From positions 1 to 19,194 of the forward strand of contig CAZCPB010000050.1 in NCBI GenBank assembly GCA_964500365.1: a DNA stretch of 19,194 nt. Direction: 5' to 3'. The stretch is from CAZCPB01 sp964500365 (lineage in GTDB: Bacteria; Planctomycetota; Phycisphaerae; Phycisphaerales; UBA1924). Positions 1 through 8,616 of this stretch are shown here, piece after piece. The notes beneath the pieces are model-generated. The model ran no database searches and was not told the origin of the DNA. It saw only the letters and a program-made list of their open reading frames with translations. The stretch's first letter is position 1, and each line of letters begins with the position of its first letter. Position numbers and translations under genes: made by a program.

Positions 1-1
1 C

Positions 2-763
2 ACGTGGGCGATGGTCGTCAACCGGCTCGCCGACCGCGACATCGACGCCCGCAACCCGCGCACGGCCCGGCGCGCGTTCGCGTCGGGGCGGCTGCCCCTG
101 TCGCGCGGGGTCGCCGTGCTCGTCGCCTGCAACGTTCTGTTCCTGGGCGCCTGTTCGCTGTACTGGTTCATCTTCGGCAACCCGTGGCCGCTCGTCCTGG
201 CCGAGCCCGTGCTCGCCTGGATCGCGTTCTATTCGTTCACCAAGCGGTTCACGTGGCTGTGCCACGTCTTCCTGGGCGGGGCGCTCGCCGCGTCCCCGGT
301 TGCCGCGGCGATCGCCGTCGAGCCCGGTGCGATCGGCCTGGGCTCCGCGCTGCCCTCCCGGCTGGCGGAGCACGCCGCGGTTCCGGCGGTCTGGTGGCTC
401 TCGCTGATGGTCCTGCTGTGGGTCGCGGGGTTCGACGTGATCTACGCGCTGCAGGATGTGGACGTGGACCGTCGCGACCGGCTCTGGAGCATCCCTTCGC
501 GCCTGGGCGTCCCCGCCGCGCTCTGGATCAGCCGCGTGCTGCACGCCGGCGCGTTCGCGGCCCTGCTCATGGCGTGGCGGGCCGAGCCGCGGTTCGGGGC
601 TGTCTTCCTGGGCGCGGCGGGGCTGGTCGGCGTCCTGCTGATCGCCGAGCACGCGGTGCTGGCCCGCCGCGGCAGAGCCGGCCTGGAGATGGCGTTCTTC
701 ACGCTGAACGGCGTGGTGAGCTGCGTGCTGGGCGCGGCGGGTTGCGTGGACGCGGTGGTCTGA
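2..763 (+). CDS. UbiA-family prenyltransferase (5'-truncated by the window edge)
   Basis: Integral membrane enzyme that transfers a polyprenyl chain to an aromatic acceptor in quinone (ubiquinone or menaquinone) biosynthesis. The frame is open from base 2, so the true start lies before the window; about 253 residues are visible, against about 290 in the family. The first Asp-rich motif is near the visible N-terminus (NRLADRDIDARNPRTARR) and the second is DVIYALQDVDVDRR. Both are the Mg2+/diphosphate-binding motifs typical of 4-hydroxybenzoate-type UbiA proteins. Several hydrophobic segments lie between and after them. The NRxADRxxDARNPRT form is common in the UbiA homologues of bacteria that use the futalosine menaquinone route (MqnP), but the substrate cannot be read from the sequence. 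The stop TGA is at 761-763. The family is secure; the exact pathway is inference. Confidence 0.9.
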   Translation, partial: TWAMVVNRLADRDIDARNPRTARRAFASGRLPLSRGVAVLVACNVLFLGACSLYWFIFGNPWPLVLAEPVLAWIAFYSFTKRFTWLCHVFLGGALAASPVAAAIAVEPGAIGLGSALPSRLAEHAAVPAVWWLSLMVLLWVAGFDVIYALQDVDVDRRDRLWSIPSRLGVPAALWISRVLHAGAFAALLMAWRAEPRFGAVFLGAAGLVGVLLIAEHAVLARRGRAGLEMAFFTLNGVVSCVLGAAGCVDAVV

Positions 764-784
764 CGGCCCGGGTCCGGGGGTGGC

Positions 785-831
785 TTGACCGGGCGGCGCT
801 TCGGCCTATTCTTGGTTGGTCAACCAACTAA
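785..831 (+). promoter_or_regulatory. Promoter with overlapping TetR-type operator
   Basis: A -35 box TTGACC (785-790) is followed after 16 bp by a -10 box TATTCT (807-812). Starting at the last base of the -10 is an imperfect palindrome, TTGGTTGGTCAACCAACTAA (812-831), with 8 of 10 base pairs matching around 821/822. A repressor bound here would cover the predicted start of transcription (about 819). The next start codon is the ATG at 842 of the TetR-family gene, so autoregulation is the natural reading. The boxes and palindrome are seen directly; the function is inferred. Confidence 0.7.
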
Positions 832-841
832 TCGTCGCCCG

Positions 842-1510
842 ATGACCCCCGGCCCTGCCCATCCCCCACCCCCCACCGACACGCGCGAGCGGATCATCCG
901 CACCGCGATGGACATGTTCGCGCTCGACGGGTACGGGCCGACCGGTCTGGCGCAGATCGCCAAAAAGGCCGGGGTCAACGCCGGGTCGATCTACCACTTC
1001 TTTCCCAGCAAGGAGGACCTGCTGCGGGCGACGCTCGAGCGCCGGCTCGAGTTGCTCGTGCCCGAGGTGCTCGACCCGATCTGGGACCGCGTGGACGACC
1101 CCATCGAGCGGGTGTGGGGGCTGATGGACGGGTACCGCAAGATGCTGCAGGTGACCGAGTTCGCGCACGGGTGCCCGATCGGGAACCTGGCGCTGGAGGT
1201 CGGGGAGACCCTGCCGCGCACGCGCCGGCTCATCAAGGCCAACTTCGACAACTGGCGGCGCCAGGTGGCCCAGTGTTTCCGCGACGCGGCGGGGCGCCTG
1301 CCCGACGGCGCCGACCCCGAGGCGCTCGCGCTCTTCGTGCTGACGACCATGGAGGGCGCGGTGATGCTGGCGCGGACGGAACGGTCGTTCGCCCCCTTTG
1401 ACTCGGCGGTCGCGACGCTGCGCGACTATGTCGAGCGGCTGCTCGAATCGGGCACCTCGTGGAAGCCCGAGCGCGCCAGCGGGCGGCGGCGGAAGGCAAA
1501 GCGGGCGTGA
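842..1510 (+). CDS. TetR-family transcriptional regulator (YxaF/LmrA-like)
   Basis: Predicted 222-residue DNA-binding repressor. Residues 14-60 form the TetR N-terminal helix-turn-helix domain (TRERIIRTAMDMFALDGYG, then GLAQIAKKAGVNAGSIYHFF, then SKEDLL). The C-terminal ligand domain carries GCPIGNLALEVG near residue 110, a signature of the YxaF/LmrA-like branch. ATG 842 is chosen because a TTG at 785 in the same frame lies inside the -35 box, and 842 falls about 23 nt after the predicted transcription start; there is no clear Shine-Dalgarno sequence. The C-terminus is basic (KPERASGRRRKAKRA). An operator-like palindrome sits in its own promoter. No efflux or oxidoreductase gene is directly divergent from it, so its target is not evident; the WD40 gene begins 69 bp downstream and could be read through. 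Confidence 0.92.
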   Translation: MTPGPAHPPPPTDTRERIIRTAMDMFALDGYGPTGLAQIAKKAGVNAGSIYHFFPSKEDLLRATLERRLELLVPEVLDPIWDRVDDPIERVWGLMDGYRKMLQVTEFAHGCPIGNLALEVGETLPRTRRLIKANFDNWRRQVAQCFRDAAGRLPDGADPEALALFVLTTMEGAVMLARTERSFAPFDSAVATLRDYVERLLESGTSWKPERASGRRRKAKRA

Positions 1511-1579
1511 TGCGCGCCGGAGACAGGGCGGGCGCGCCGGGGCTCGATGAACAGGTGTTCGCTTCAGGGAGAGTGGCTC

Positions 1580-3610
<2,031 letters not shown>

Positions 3611-3616
3611 CAAGAG

Positions 3617-3633
3617 GTTCCGAAGCCCGGAAC
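3617..3633 (+). other. Small hairpin after the WD40 gene
   Basis: GTTCCG (3617-3622) and CGGAAC (3628-3633) form a 6-bp stem with a 5-nt loop, 7 nt after the WD40 stop codon. Only ATTTC follows, not a run of T, so it is at best a weak terminator. The rest of the gap up to 3700 shows nothing I recognise. Confidence 0.3.
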
Positions 3634-3712
3634 ATTTCACGCACGCTTCATCCGCGCGGGCGCATACCGGGGCGGCACGGGGGCGAGGCGCGAACCGCGC
3701 GGGAGGTGGGCG

Positions 3713-5323
3713 ATGATCATGGCATGGGGTCAGGGACGCTCCGTCTGGATGACCGAACCGCTGTTCGTCGCTCCGCCCCTGGTCACCGACGAGCGGGCCG
3801 ATGTCTGCGTGGTCGGCGCCGGGATCGCCGGCATCCTGACGGCCGAGGCGCTGCGCCGAGCCGGGCTGGACGTGGTCGTGCTCGACCGGGGACCGGTGGC
3901 GGGGGGCGAGACCGGGCGGAGCACGGCGCACGCCACGTCCGCCCTCGACGACCGGCTCTACCAGCTGGAGCGCATCCACGGGCAGCGTGACGCGGCGCTG
4001 GCGGTTCAGAGTCACGCCGCGGCCGTGGATCATCTCGAGTCGCTCGCGGGGGAACTGAGCCTTGAGTGCGGCTTCCGCCGCCTCGACGGCTACCTGGTCG
4101 TCAACCCTCGCCACGCGGGCCGTGGGGACGAGTTGCTCCGGACCGAGCTGGATGCCTGCCGGCGCGCGGGACTCGCGGACGCACGCCTCGTCGACGGCCT
4201 CCCCCGCGGATGGCCGCGCGCCTGGGGCCGTGCCGCGCGCTTCCCGAACCAGGCGCAGCTCGACCCGGTGCGCCTGGTGTGCGGGGTCGCGCGTCACCTG
4301 CGCGACCGGGGAGTCCGCGTCTATACCGGCTCGCACGTGTCGGCGATCCACGGGGGGGCCGACGCGGCGGTCGAAACGCGGGGCGGGGCGAAGGTTCGAT
4401 GCCGCCACGTCGTCGTCGCGACCAACACACCGATCAACGACCGGGTCGTGGTGCACACGAAGCAGGCGGGGTACCAGACGTACGCGGTCGCCCTGCGGGT
4501 TGCGCGCGGAGCGATCGAGCCCGCGCTCGCGTGGGACGGCCTGTGGGAGGACGACGAGTCATACCGGTACGTGCGGCTGGCCTCTCCCTCCGATGCGGCC
4601 CCGGACGCCGACGACCTCCTCATCGTCGGGGGCGAGGACCACAAGACCGGGCAGGACGGCCACGACTACGGTCGATACACGCGCCTTGAAGCATGGGCCC
4701 GCGAGCACTTCCCCGGACTGGGAGCCGTCGAGCACCGCTGGTCGGGCGAGGTGATGGAGCCCGCCGACGGCCTGGCGTTCATCGGGCGCAACCCGCTCGA
4801 CCATCCCAACGTCTACATCGTGACGGGCGACTCGGGCAACGGGATCACGCACGGCGCGATCGCGTCGCTGATCGTGCCCGACCTGATCGCCGGGCGCGCG
4901 AATCCCTGGGCCGACCTGTACAACCCCGCCCGGAAGATCGGCACGGGCGCGCTGCGGGAGTTCGCGCGGGAGAACCTGAACACCGCCGCGCAGTACGCCG
5001 ACTGGCTGCGGCCCGGCGAGGTGAGCGACGAACGCGAGATCCCGCCGGGCAGCGGCGCCGTCGTGAACCGGGGCCTGCGGAAGATCGCGGTCTACCGGGA
5101 CGATGCCGGGCACTGCACGCGTCTGAGCGCCACGTGCCCGCACCTGGGCGGCGTGGTGCGATGGAACGCCCAGGCGTGCACGTGGGACTGCCCGTGTCAC
5201 GGCTCGCGCTTTTCAACGGACGGGGCCGTGGTGCACGGGCCGGCCAAGTCCGACCTCGCCCCTCTGCATGACCGCCCCGCGGCACCTGGGGCTGAGGCGC
5301 GGCCCCCCGGATCGGCGCACTGA
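3713..5323 (+). CDS. FAD-dependent oxidoreductase with C-terminal Rieske [2Fe-2S] domain
   Basis: Predicted 536-residue flavoprotein with two parts. The N-terminal part is a DAO/DadA-like FAD-dependent amine or amino-acid oxidoreductase: the dinucleotide fold begins VCVVGAGIAG (residues 31-40) and ends its second strand VVVLDRG, followed by GGETGRSTAHATSALDD, typical of the gamma-glutamylputrescine oxidase-like subgroup. A late GDSGNGITHG motif contacts FAD in this fold. The C-terminal part carries a complete Rieske motif: C475-P-H477, 15 residues, C493-P-C-H496, then GSRF. The Rieske cluster is expected to carry electrons to or from the flavin. ATG 3713 is 6 nt downstream of GGAGG (3702-3706). 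The substrate is unknown. The stop lies 5 bp from that of the convergent epimerase gene. Confidence 0.92.
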   Translation: MIMAWGQGRSVWMTEPLFVAPPLVTDERADVCVVGAGIAGILTAEALRRAGLDVVVLDRGPVAGGETGRSTAHATSALDDRLYQLERIHGQRDAALAVQSHAAAVDHLESLAGELSLECGFRRLDGYLVVNPRHAGRGDELLRTELDACRRAGLADARLVDGLPRGWPRAWGRAARFPNQAQLDPVRLVCGVARHLRDRGVRVYTGSHVSAIHGGADAAVETRGGAKVRCRHVVVATNTPINDRVVVHTKQAGYQTYAVALRVARGAIEPALAWDGLWEDDESYRYVRLASPSDAAPDADDLLIVGGEDHKTGQDGHDYGRYTRLEAWAREHFPGLGAVEHRWSGEVMEPADGLAFIGRNPLDHPNVYIVTGDSGNGITHGAIASLIVPDLIAGRANPWADLYNPARKIGTGALREFARENLNTAAQYADWLRPGEVSDEREIPPGSGAVVNRGLRKIAVYRDDAGHCTRLSATCPHLGGVVRWNAQACTWDCPCHGSRFSTDGAVVHGPAKSDLAPLHDRPAAPGAEARPPGSAH

Positions 5324-5328
5324 CCCGG

Positions 5329-6318
5329 TCACGCGGGGACCACGCTCCGGTACCACTCGACAGTGCGCTTGAGCCCTTCGCGCAGGTCCATCTTCGGCTC
5401 CCAGCCCAGGAGTTTGCGGGCGCGGGCGATGTCGAGCGAGCGGTGCGGCTGGCCGTCGGGGCGGGAGTGGTCCCAGGTGATCCTGCCGCGGAACCCGGTG
5501 AGCTTTGCGATCGTCTCGGCCAGTTCGCGGATCGAGACTTCCTTGCCGCTGGCGAGGTTGACGGGGATCGGGTCGTCCATGACCTCTGCCGCGCGGACGA
5601 CGCCCTCGGCGGCGTCATCGACATACAGGAAATCGCGCGTTGGCGAGCCGGAGCCCCAGCAGACGACCTCGTGGTGGTCGTACAGGGCGGCCTCGACGAA
5701 CCTGCGGATGAGGGCCCCGGCGACGTGCGAGTTCTCCGGGTCGGCGATGTTGTCGCCGGGGCCGTAAAGGTTGACGGGGATGACGTACGCGCTCTTGAGC
5801 CCGTGTTCCATGCGGTAGGCGTCGAGGAGCTGCCAGGCGCAGAGCTTGGCGACGCCGTAGGGGGCGCTCACCGCGTCGGGGTAGCCCTTCCAGAGGCTCT
5901 CTTCCTTGTAGGGGATCGGGGCCTCGGCGGGGTAGGAGCACATGGTGCCGACCTGGAGCACGCGCAGGCCGCGCTCGATGAGCCCGCGCTGCTCGGCGTG
6001 GCGCACCAGGTTCAGGGACATCAGGATGTTGTCCATGAAGAACTTCGCCGGGTGACGGCGGTTGCGCCCGATGCCGCCGGTGAAGCCCGCGGCGTGGATG
6101 ATGACCGAGGGTCCGGCGCCGGGGAAGGCGTCGGCGTAGAGGCGGCGGCAGCCGTCGTCGGTGGTGAGGTCGTAGTCGCGCCGGCGGGGGACGAAGACCT
6201 TCGAGTCCTCGACGCCGCGGGCGCGGAGCACCTGCGCGATGGCGCGTCCGAGGAATCCGGCGCCGCCGGTGAGGATGATGCGGTGTTGGCGGAGTTGGAT
6301 CACGGGGCGGTCCACCAC
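5329..6318 (-). CDS. NAD-dependent epimerase/reductase, GDP-L-fucose synthase-like (paralogue A)
   Basis: Predicted 329-residue extended short-chain dehydrogenase/reductase acting on nucleotide sugars, for surface polysaccharide or glycan precursors. The Rossmann motif TGGAGFLG is at residues 17-24. GGIGRNRRHP, NLYGPGDN, the NSHV segment (its His matches the acid/base His of E. coli Fcl), FLYVDDAAEGV and RPDGQPHRSLD are all hallmarks of the GDP-L-fucose synthase branch. Catalytic Tyr154 and Lys158 lie in PYGVAK, and Cys127 matches the conserved catalytic Cys. The usual catalytic Ser is Thr125. The start is uncertain: GTG at 6318 gives this length, with in-frame GTG codons also at 6315 and 6303 and no clear Shine-Dalgarno sequence for any. 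It follows its paralogue by 67 bp on the same strand and is probably co-transcribed. The substrate is not proven. Confidence 0.88.
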   Translation of the reverse strand: MVDRPVIQLRQHRIILTGGAGFLGRAIAQVLRARGVEDSKVFVPRRRDYDLTTDDGCRRLYADAFPGAGPSVIIHAAGFTGGIGRNRRHPAKFFMDNILMSLNLVRHAEQRGLIERGLRVLQVGTMCSYPAEAPIPYKEESLWKGYPDAVSAPYGVAKLCAWQLLDAYRMEHGLKSAYVIPVNLYGPGDNIADPENSHVAGALIRRFVEAALYDHHEVVCWGSGSPTRDFLYVDDAAEGVVRAAEVMDDPIPVNLASGKEVSIRELAETIAKLTGFRGRITWDHSRPDGQPHRSLDIARARKLLGWEPKMDLREGLKRTVEWYRSVVPA

Positions 6319-6385
6319 GGACGCCGGTGCGCCCGTCCCGGGGGCAGTGTAGGTTGGCCAGGGGACGCGCCGGTACGGTCCGAGG

Positions 6386-7387
6386 TCAGCCGCGGCCTGA
6401 GGCGCGCCACCACTCGATCGTCTTCTTCAACCCCTCCTCGAACGGCATCCCCGCCTTCCAGCCCAGCAGTTCCTGAGCCCGCGACGTATCGAGACACCGG
6501 CGCGGCTGCCCGTCGGGCTTGTTCACGTCCCACACCAGTTCGCCCGTGAAGCCGCACAGCCTCGTGATCAGCCCGATGAGGTCCTTGATCGTGATCTCGA
6601 ACGACGCGCCGAGGTTGATCGGCGTCGGGTCGTCCATCACCTCGGCGGCGCGGACCACGCCCTCCGCCGCGTCGTCCACGTACAGGAACTCGCGGCTGGC
6701 GCTGCCGGTGCCCCACACCTCGATCTTCTTCTCGCTGCGCTGTTGCGCCTCGACGACCTTGCGGATAAGCGCCGGGATCACGTGCGACGAGCGCGGGTCG
6801 AAGTTGTCGCCCGGGCCGTACAGGTTCACCGGCAGCACGTACGCGCTCTTGAACCCGTACTGGAGGCGGTACGCGTCGAGCATCTGCCACGCGGCCTTCT
6901 TGGCGACCCCGTACGGCGCGTTGGTCTCCTCGGGGTAGCCGTTCCAGAGGTCGTCCTCCCTGAACGGCACCGGCGTGAACTTTGGGTACGCGCAGATCGT
7001 CCCCACCTGCACGAACTTCGCGCCCCGCTCGGCGAACCCGTCGAGCCTGGCCTGCTCGATCAGGTGCAGGGCCATCGCCATGTTCGCGTAGAAGTACCGC
7101 CCGGGGTTCTCGCGGTTGGCGCCGATCCCCCCCACCTCCGCGGCGGCGTGGATGATCACGTCCACCTTCGCGCCCTTGAACGCGTCGCGGTACAGGCGGC
7201 GGGCCGCCTCCTCGGTGGTGAGGTCGAAGTCTTTCCGTCGCGGGACGAAGATCCGGTCGGCCGGCACGCCGCGGGCGCGGAGCACGCGGCAGATCACCGA
7301 GCCCAGGAACCCAGCCCCGCCGGTGACGACGATGCGACTATCTTTGAGCGGGCGCGGCGGCGTTGGTGCTGTCTGGCTGGTCGGCAC
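6386..7387 (-). CDS. NAD-dependent epimerase/reductase, GDP-L-fucose synthase-like (paralogue B)
   Basis: Predicted 333-residue cytoplasmic nucleotide-sugar enzyme, collinear with paralogue A with a constant offset of five residues over most of its length and roughly half identical by eye. TGGAGFLG is at 22-29, GGIGANRENP follows, and the catalytic residues are Thr130 (Ser in E. coli Fcl), Cys132, Tyr159 and Lys163 in PYGVAK. SSHVIPALIRK holds the catalytic His, and FLYVDDAAEGV and KPDGQPRRCLD complete the fucose-synthase pattern. The GTG start at 7387 is supported by GGAGGAT on the minus strand (7392-7398), 4 nt upstream. No GDP-mannose 4,6-dehydratase (GMD) gene, which would make the Fcl substrate, is in the window. 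It is the promoter-proximal gene of the pair and is divergent from the EEP-fold gene across 47 bp. Confidence 0.9.
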   Translation of the reverse strand: MPTSQTAPTPPRPLKDSRIVVTGGAGFLGSVICRVLRARGVPADRIFVPRRKDFDLTTEEAARRLYRDAFKGAKVDVIIHAAAEVGGIGANRENPGRYFYANMAMALHLIEQARLDGFAERGAKFVQVGTICAYPKFTPVPFREDDLWNGYPEETNAPYGVAKKAAWQMLDAYRLQYGFKSAYVLPVNLYGPGDNFDPRSSHVIPALIRKVVEAQQRSEKKIEVWGTGSASREFLYVDDAAEGVVRAAEVMDDPTPINLGASFEITIKDLIGLITRLCGFTGELVWDVNKPDGQPRRCLDTSRAQELLGWKAGMPFEEGLKKTIEWWRASGRG

Positions 7388-7434
7388 GTCGATCCTCCGG
7401 TGACGTGCCGAGTGTATTCGGCGTACGACACACG

Positions 7435-8604
7435 ATGAAGAGCGCGAGCGGAGAACACGTCGGGCCCGGCCAGTCCGCCCCGCGTCGCCTGGCCGGGCGG
7501 GCGCTCGGCGTGCTGGCCCGACTGCTCGGGGTCTTCGTGGTGCTCGGCCTGCTGCTCAAGTTCGCGGGAGAGGCCGTCAGCGACCGGTTCTGGTGGTCGC
7601 AGTGGCTGGAGTGGACGCCGAACGTCCTGGTCTTCGCCGGGACGGCGGCGGTGCTGATCCCCGCGACGCTGCTCTGCCGCGCCGCGCGTCGGGTGGCCCG
7701 CGCAGGTCCGGCGCCGGGCACGGCGTGGGTGCTCGGCGCGGGGTGGGGGCTCCTGCTGGCGCACGGCGCGTACACGGTGGCCGTGGACGCGCCGTTCTAT
7801 CGCGCCCGCCCGCCCGGGCCGGGCGCGAATGAGGCTTCGACCCGCGTGGTTTTCTGGAACGCGGGCGCGAGCGAGCGTGCCGGCTGGGACGACCTGGTTT
7901 CGGGCGTCGATCCCGACCTGGTGGTGCTCGTCGGTCTCTCGAACCGCGAACCGGTGCAGGCCATCCTCGGCCGGATGCCCGAGGGCGGCCAGCGCCTGGC
8001 GTACGACCGGTTCACGGTGCTTTCGGCCCTGCCCATGAAGCGGTTCGGGTTCACGCACCTCAACATCGCCCCGGGGGCCGGCTACGACCCGCGGCTGCCC
8101 GAGGGTTACAAGTCCCGGCACGACCCGGGCGCCGCGATGTACCTGGAGACCGCGGCGACCCGCGCCGGCGCGGGCTCGATCGTGACGTGGATCATCGACC
8201 TGCCCTCGGACATCAGCCTCGGGCGCGACCTGGTCGCGCGCGAGTCGCGCGCGGCCATCGATGCGTTCGACGGTCAGCGCATGGAGCGGGGGGAGTCGGG
8301 GCACTGGTCGATCGAGCCCGGCACCGGGCACGCCGGCCCCAAGGGTTTTCCGACCCCGGACCTGATCGTGGGCGACTTCAACATCCCGCGCGGGGCCGCG
8401 TCGCTCTCGCACCTGCGCCGCGGCTACCCCGACGCGTTCGAGCAGGCGGCGACGGGGTACATGGCCAGCTTCCCCCGCCGCGTGCCGCTCTGGCACCTCG
8501 ACCAGGCGTTCATCGGCCCGCGCTTCCGGGCGTGGCGGTACCGGCTGCTCGACGCCGGGAGCAGCGAGCACCTCATGCAGGTCGTGGACCTCGCGCCGCG
8601 CTGA
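7435..8604 (+). CDS. Membrane-anchored endonuclease/exonuclease/phosphatase (EEP)-fold protein, catalytic residues incomplete
   Basis: Predicted 389-residue protein. The N-terminal third has three hydrophobic segments (about residues 24-44, 62-81 and 97-117), which would place the C-terminal domain on one face of the membrane. The C-terminal domain from about residue 136 has the EEP layout: RVVFWNAG (Asn142), DPDLVVLVGLSN, DLIVGDFNIPRG (Asp314 and Asn316), LDQAF and SEHLMQVVDL (His379). Several of these differ from the family norm: the metal-binding Glu expected after DPDLVVL is absent, the usual iDH is LDQ, and the usual SDH is SEH. It may therefore be inactive or altered. ATG 7435 is chosen because earlier in-frame starts run into the ribosome binding site of the divergent gene; there is no clear Shine-Dalgarno sequence. 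Substrate unknown. Confidence 0.8.
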   Translation: MKSASGEHVGPGQSAPRRLAGRALGVLARLLGVFVVLGLLLKFAGEAVSDRFWWSQWLEWTPNVLVFAGTAAVLIPATLLCRAARRVARAGPAPGTAWVLGAGWGLLLAHGAYTVAVDAPFYRARPPGPGANEASTRVVFWNAGASERAGWDDLVSGVDPDLVVLVGLSNREPVQAILGRMPEGGQRLAYDRFTVLSALPMKRFGFTHLNIAPGAGYDPRLPEGYKSRHDPGAAMYLETAATRAGAGSIVTWIIDLPSDISLGRDLVARESRAAIDAFDGQRMERGESGHWSIEPGTGHAGPKGFPTPDLIVGDFNIPRGAASLSHLRRGYPDAFEQAATGYMASFPRRVPLWHLDQAFIGPRFRAWRYRLLDAGSSEHLMQVVDLAPR

Positions 8605-8616
8605 GCGGGCGCGGGG

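Noticed and set aside
7388..7434. Bidirectional promoter between the epimerase and EEP genes
   Set aside because: The 47-bp gap holds the epimerase ribosome binding site, but I find no convincing -35/-10 pair in either direction; promoters may lie inside the opposing genes.
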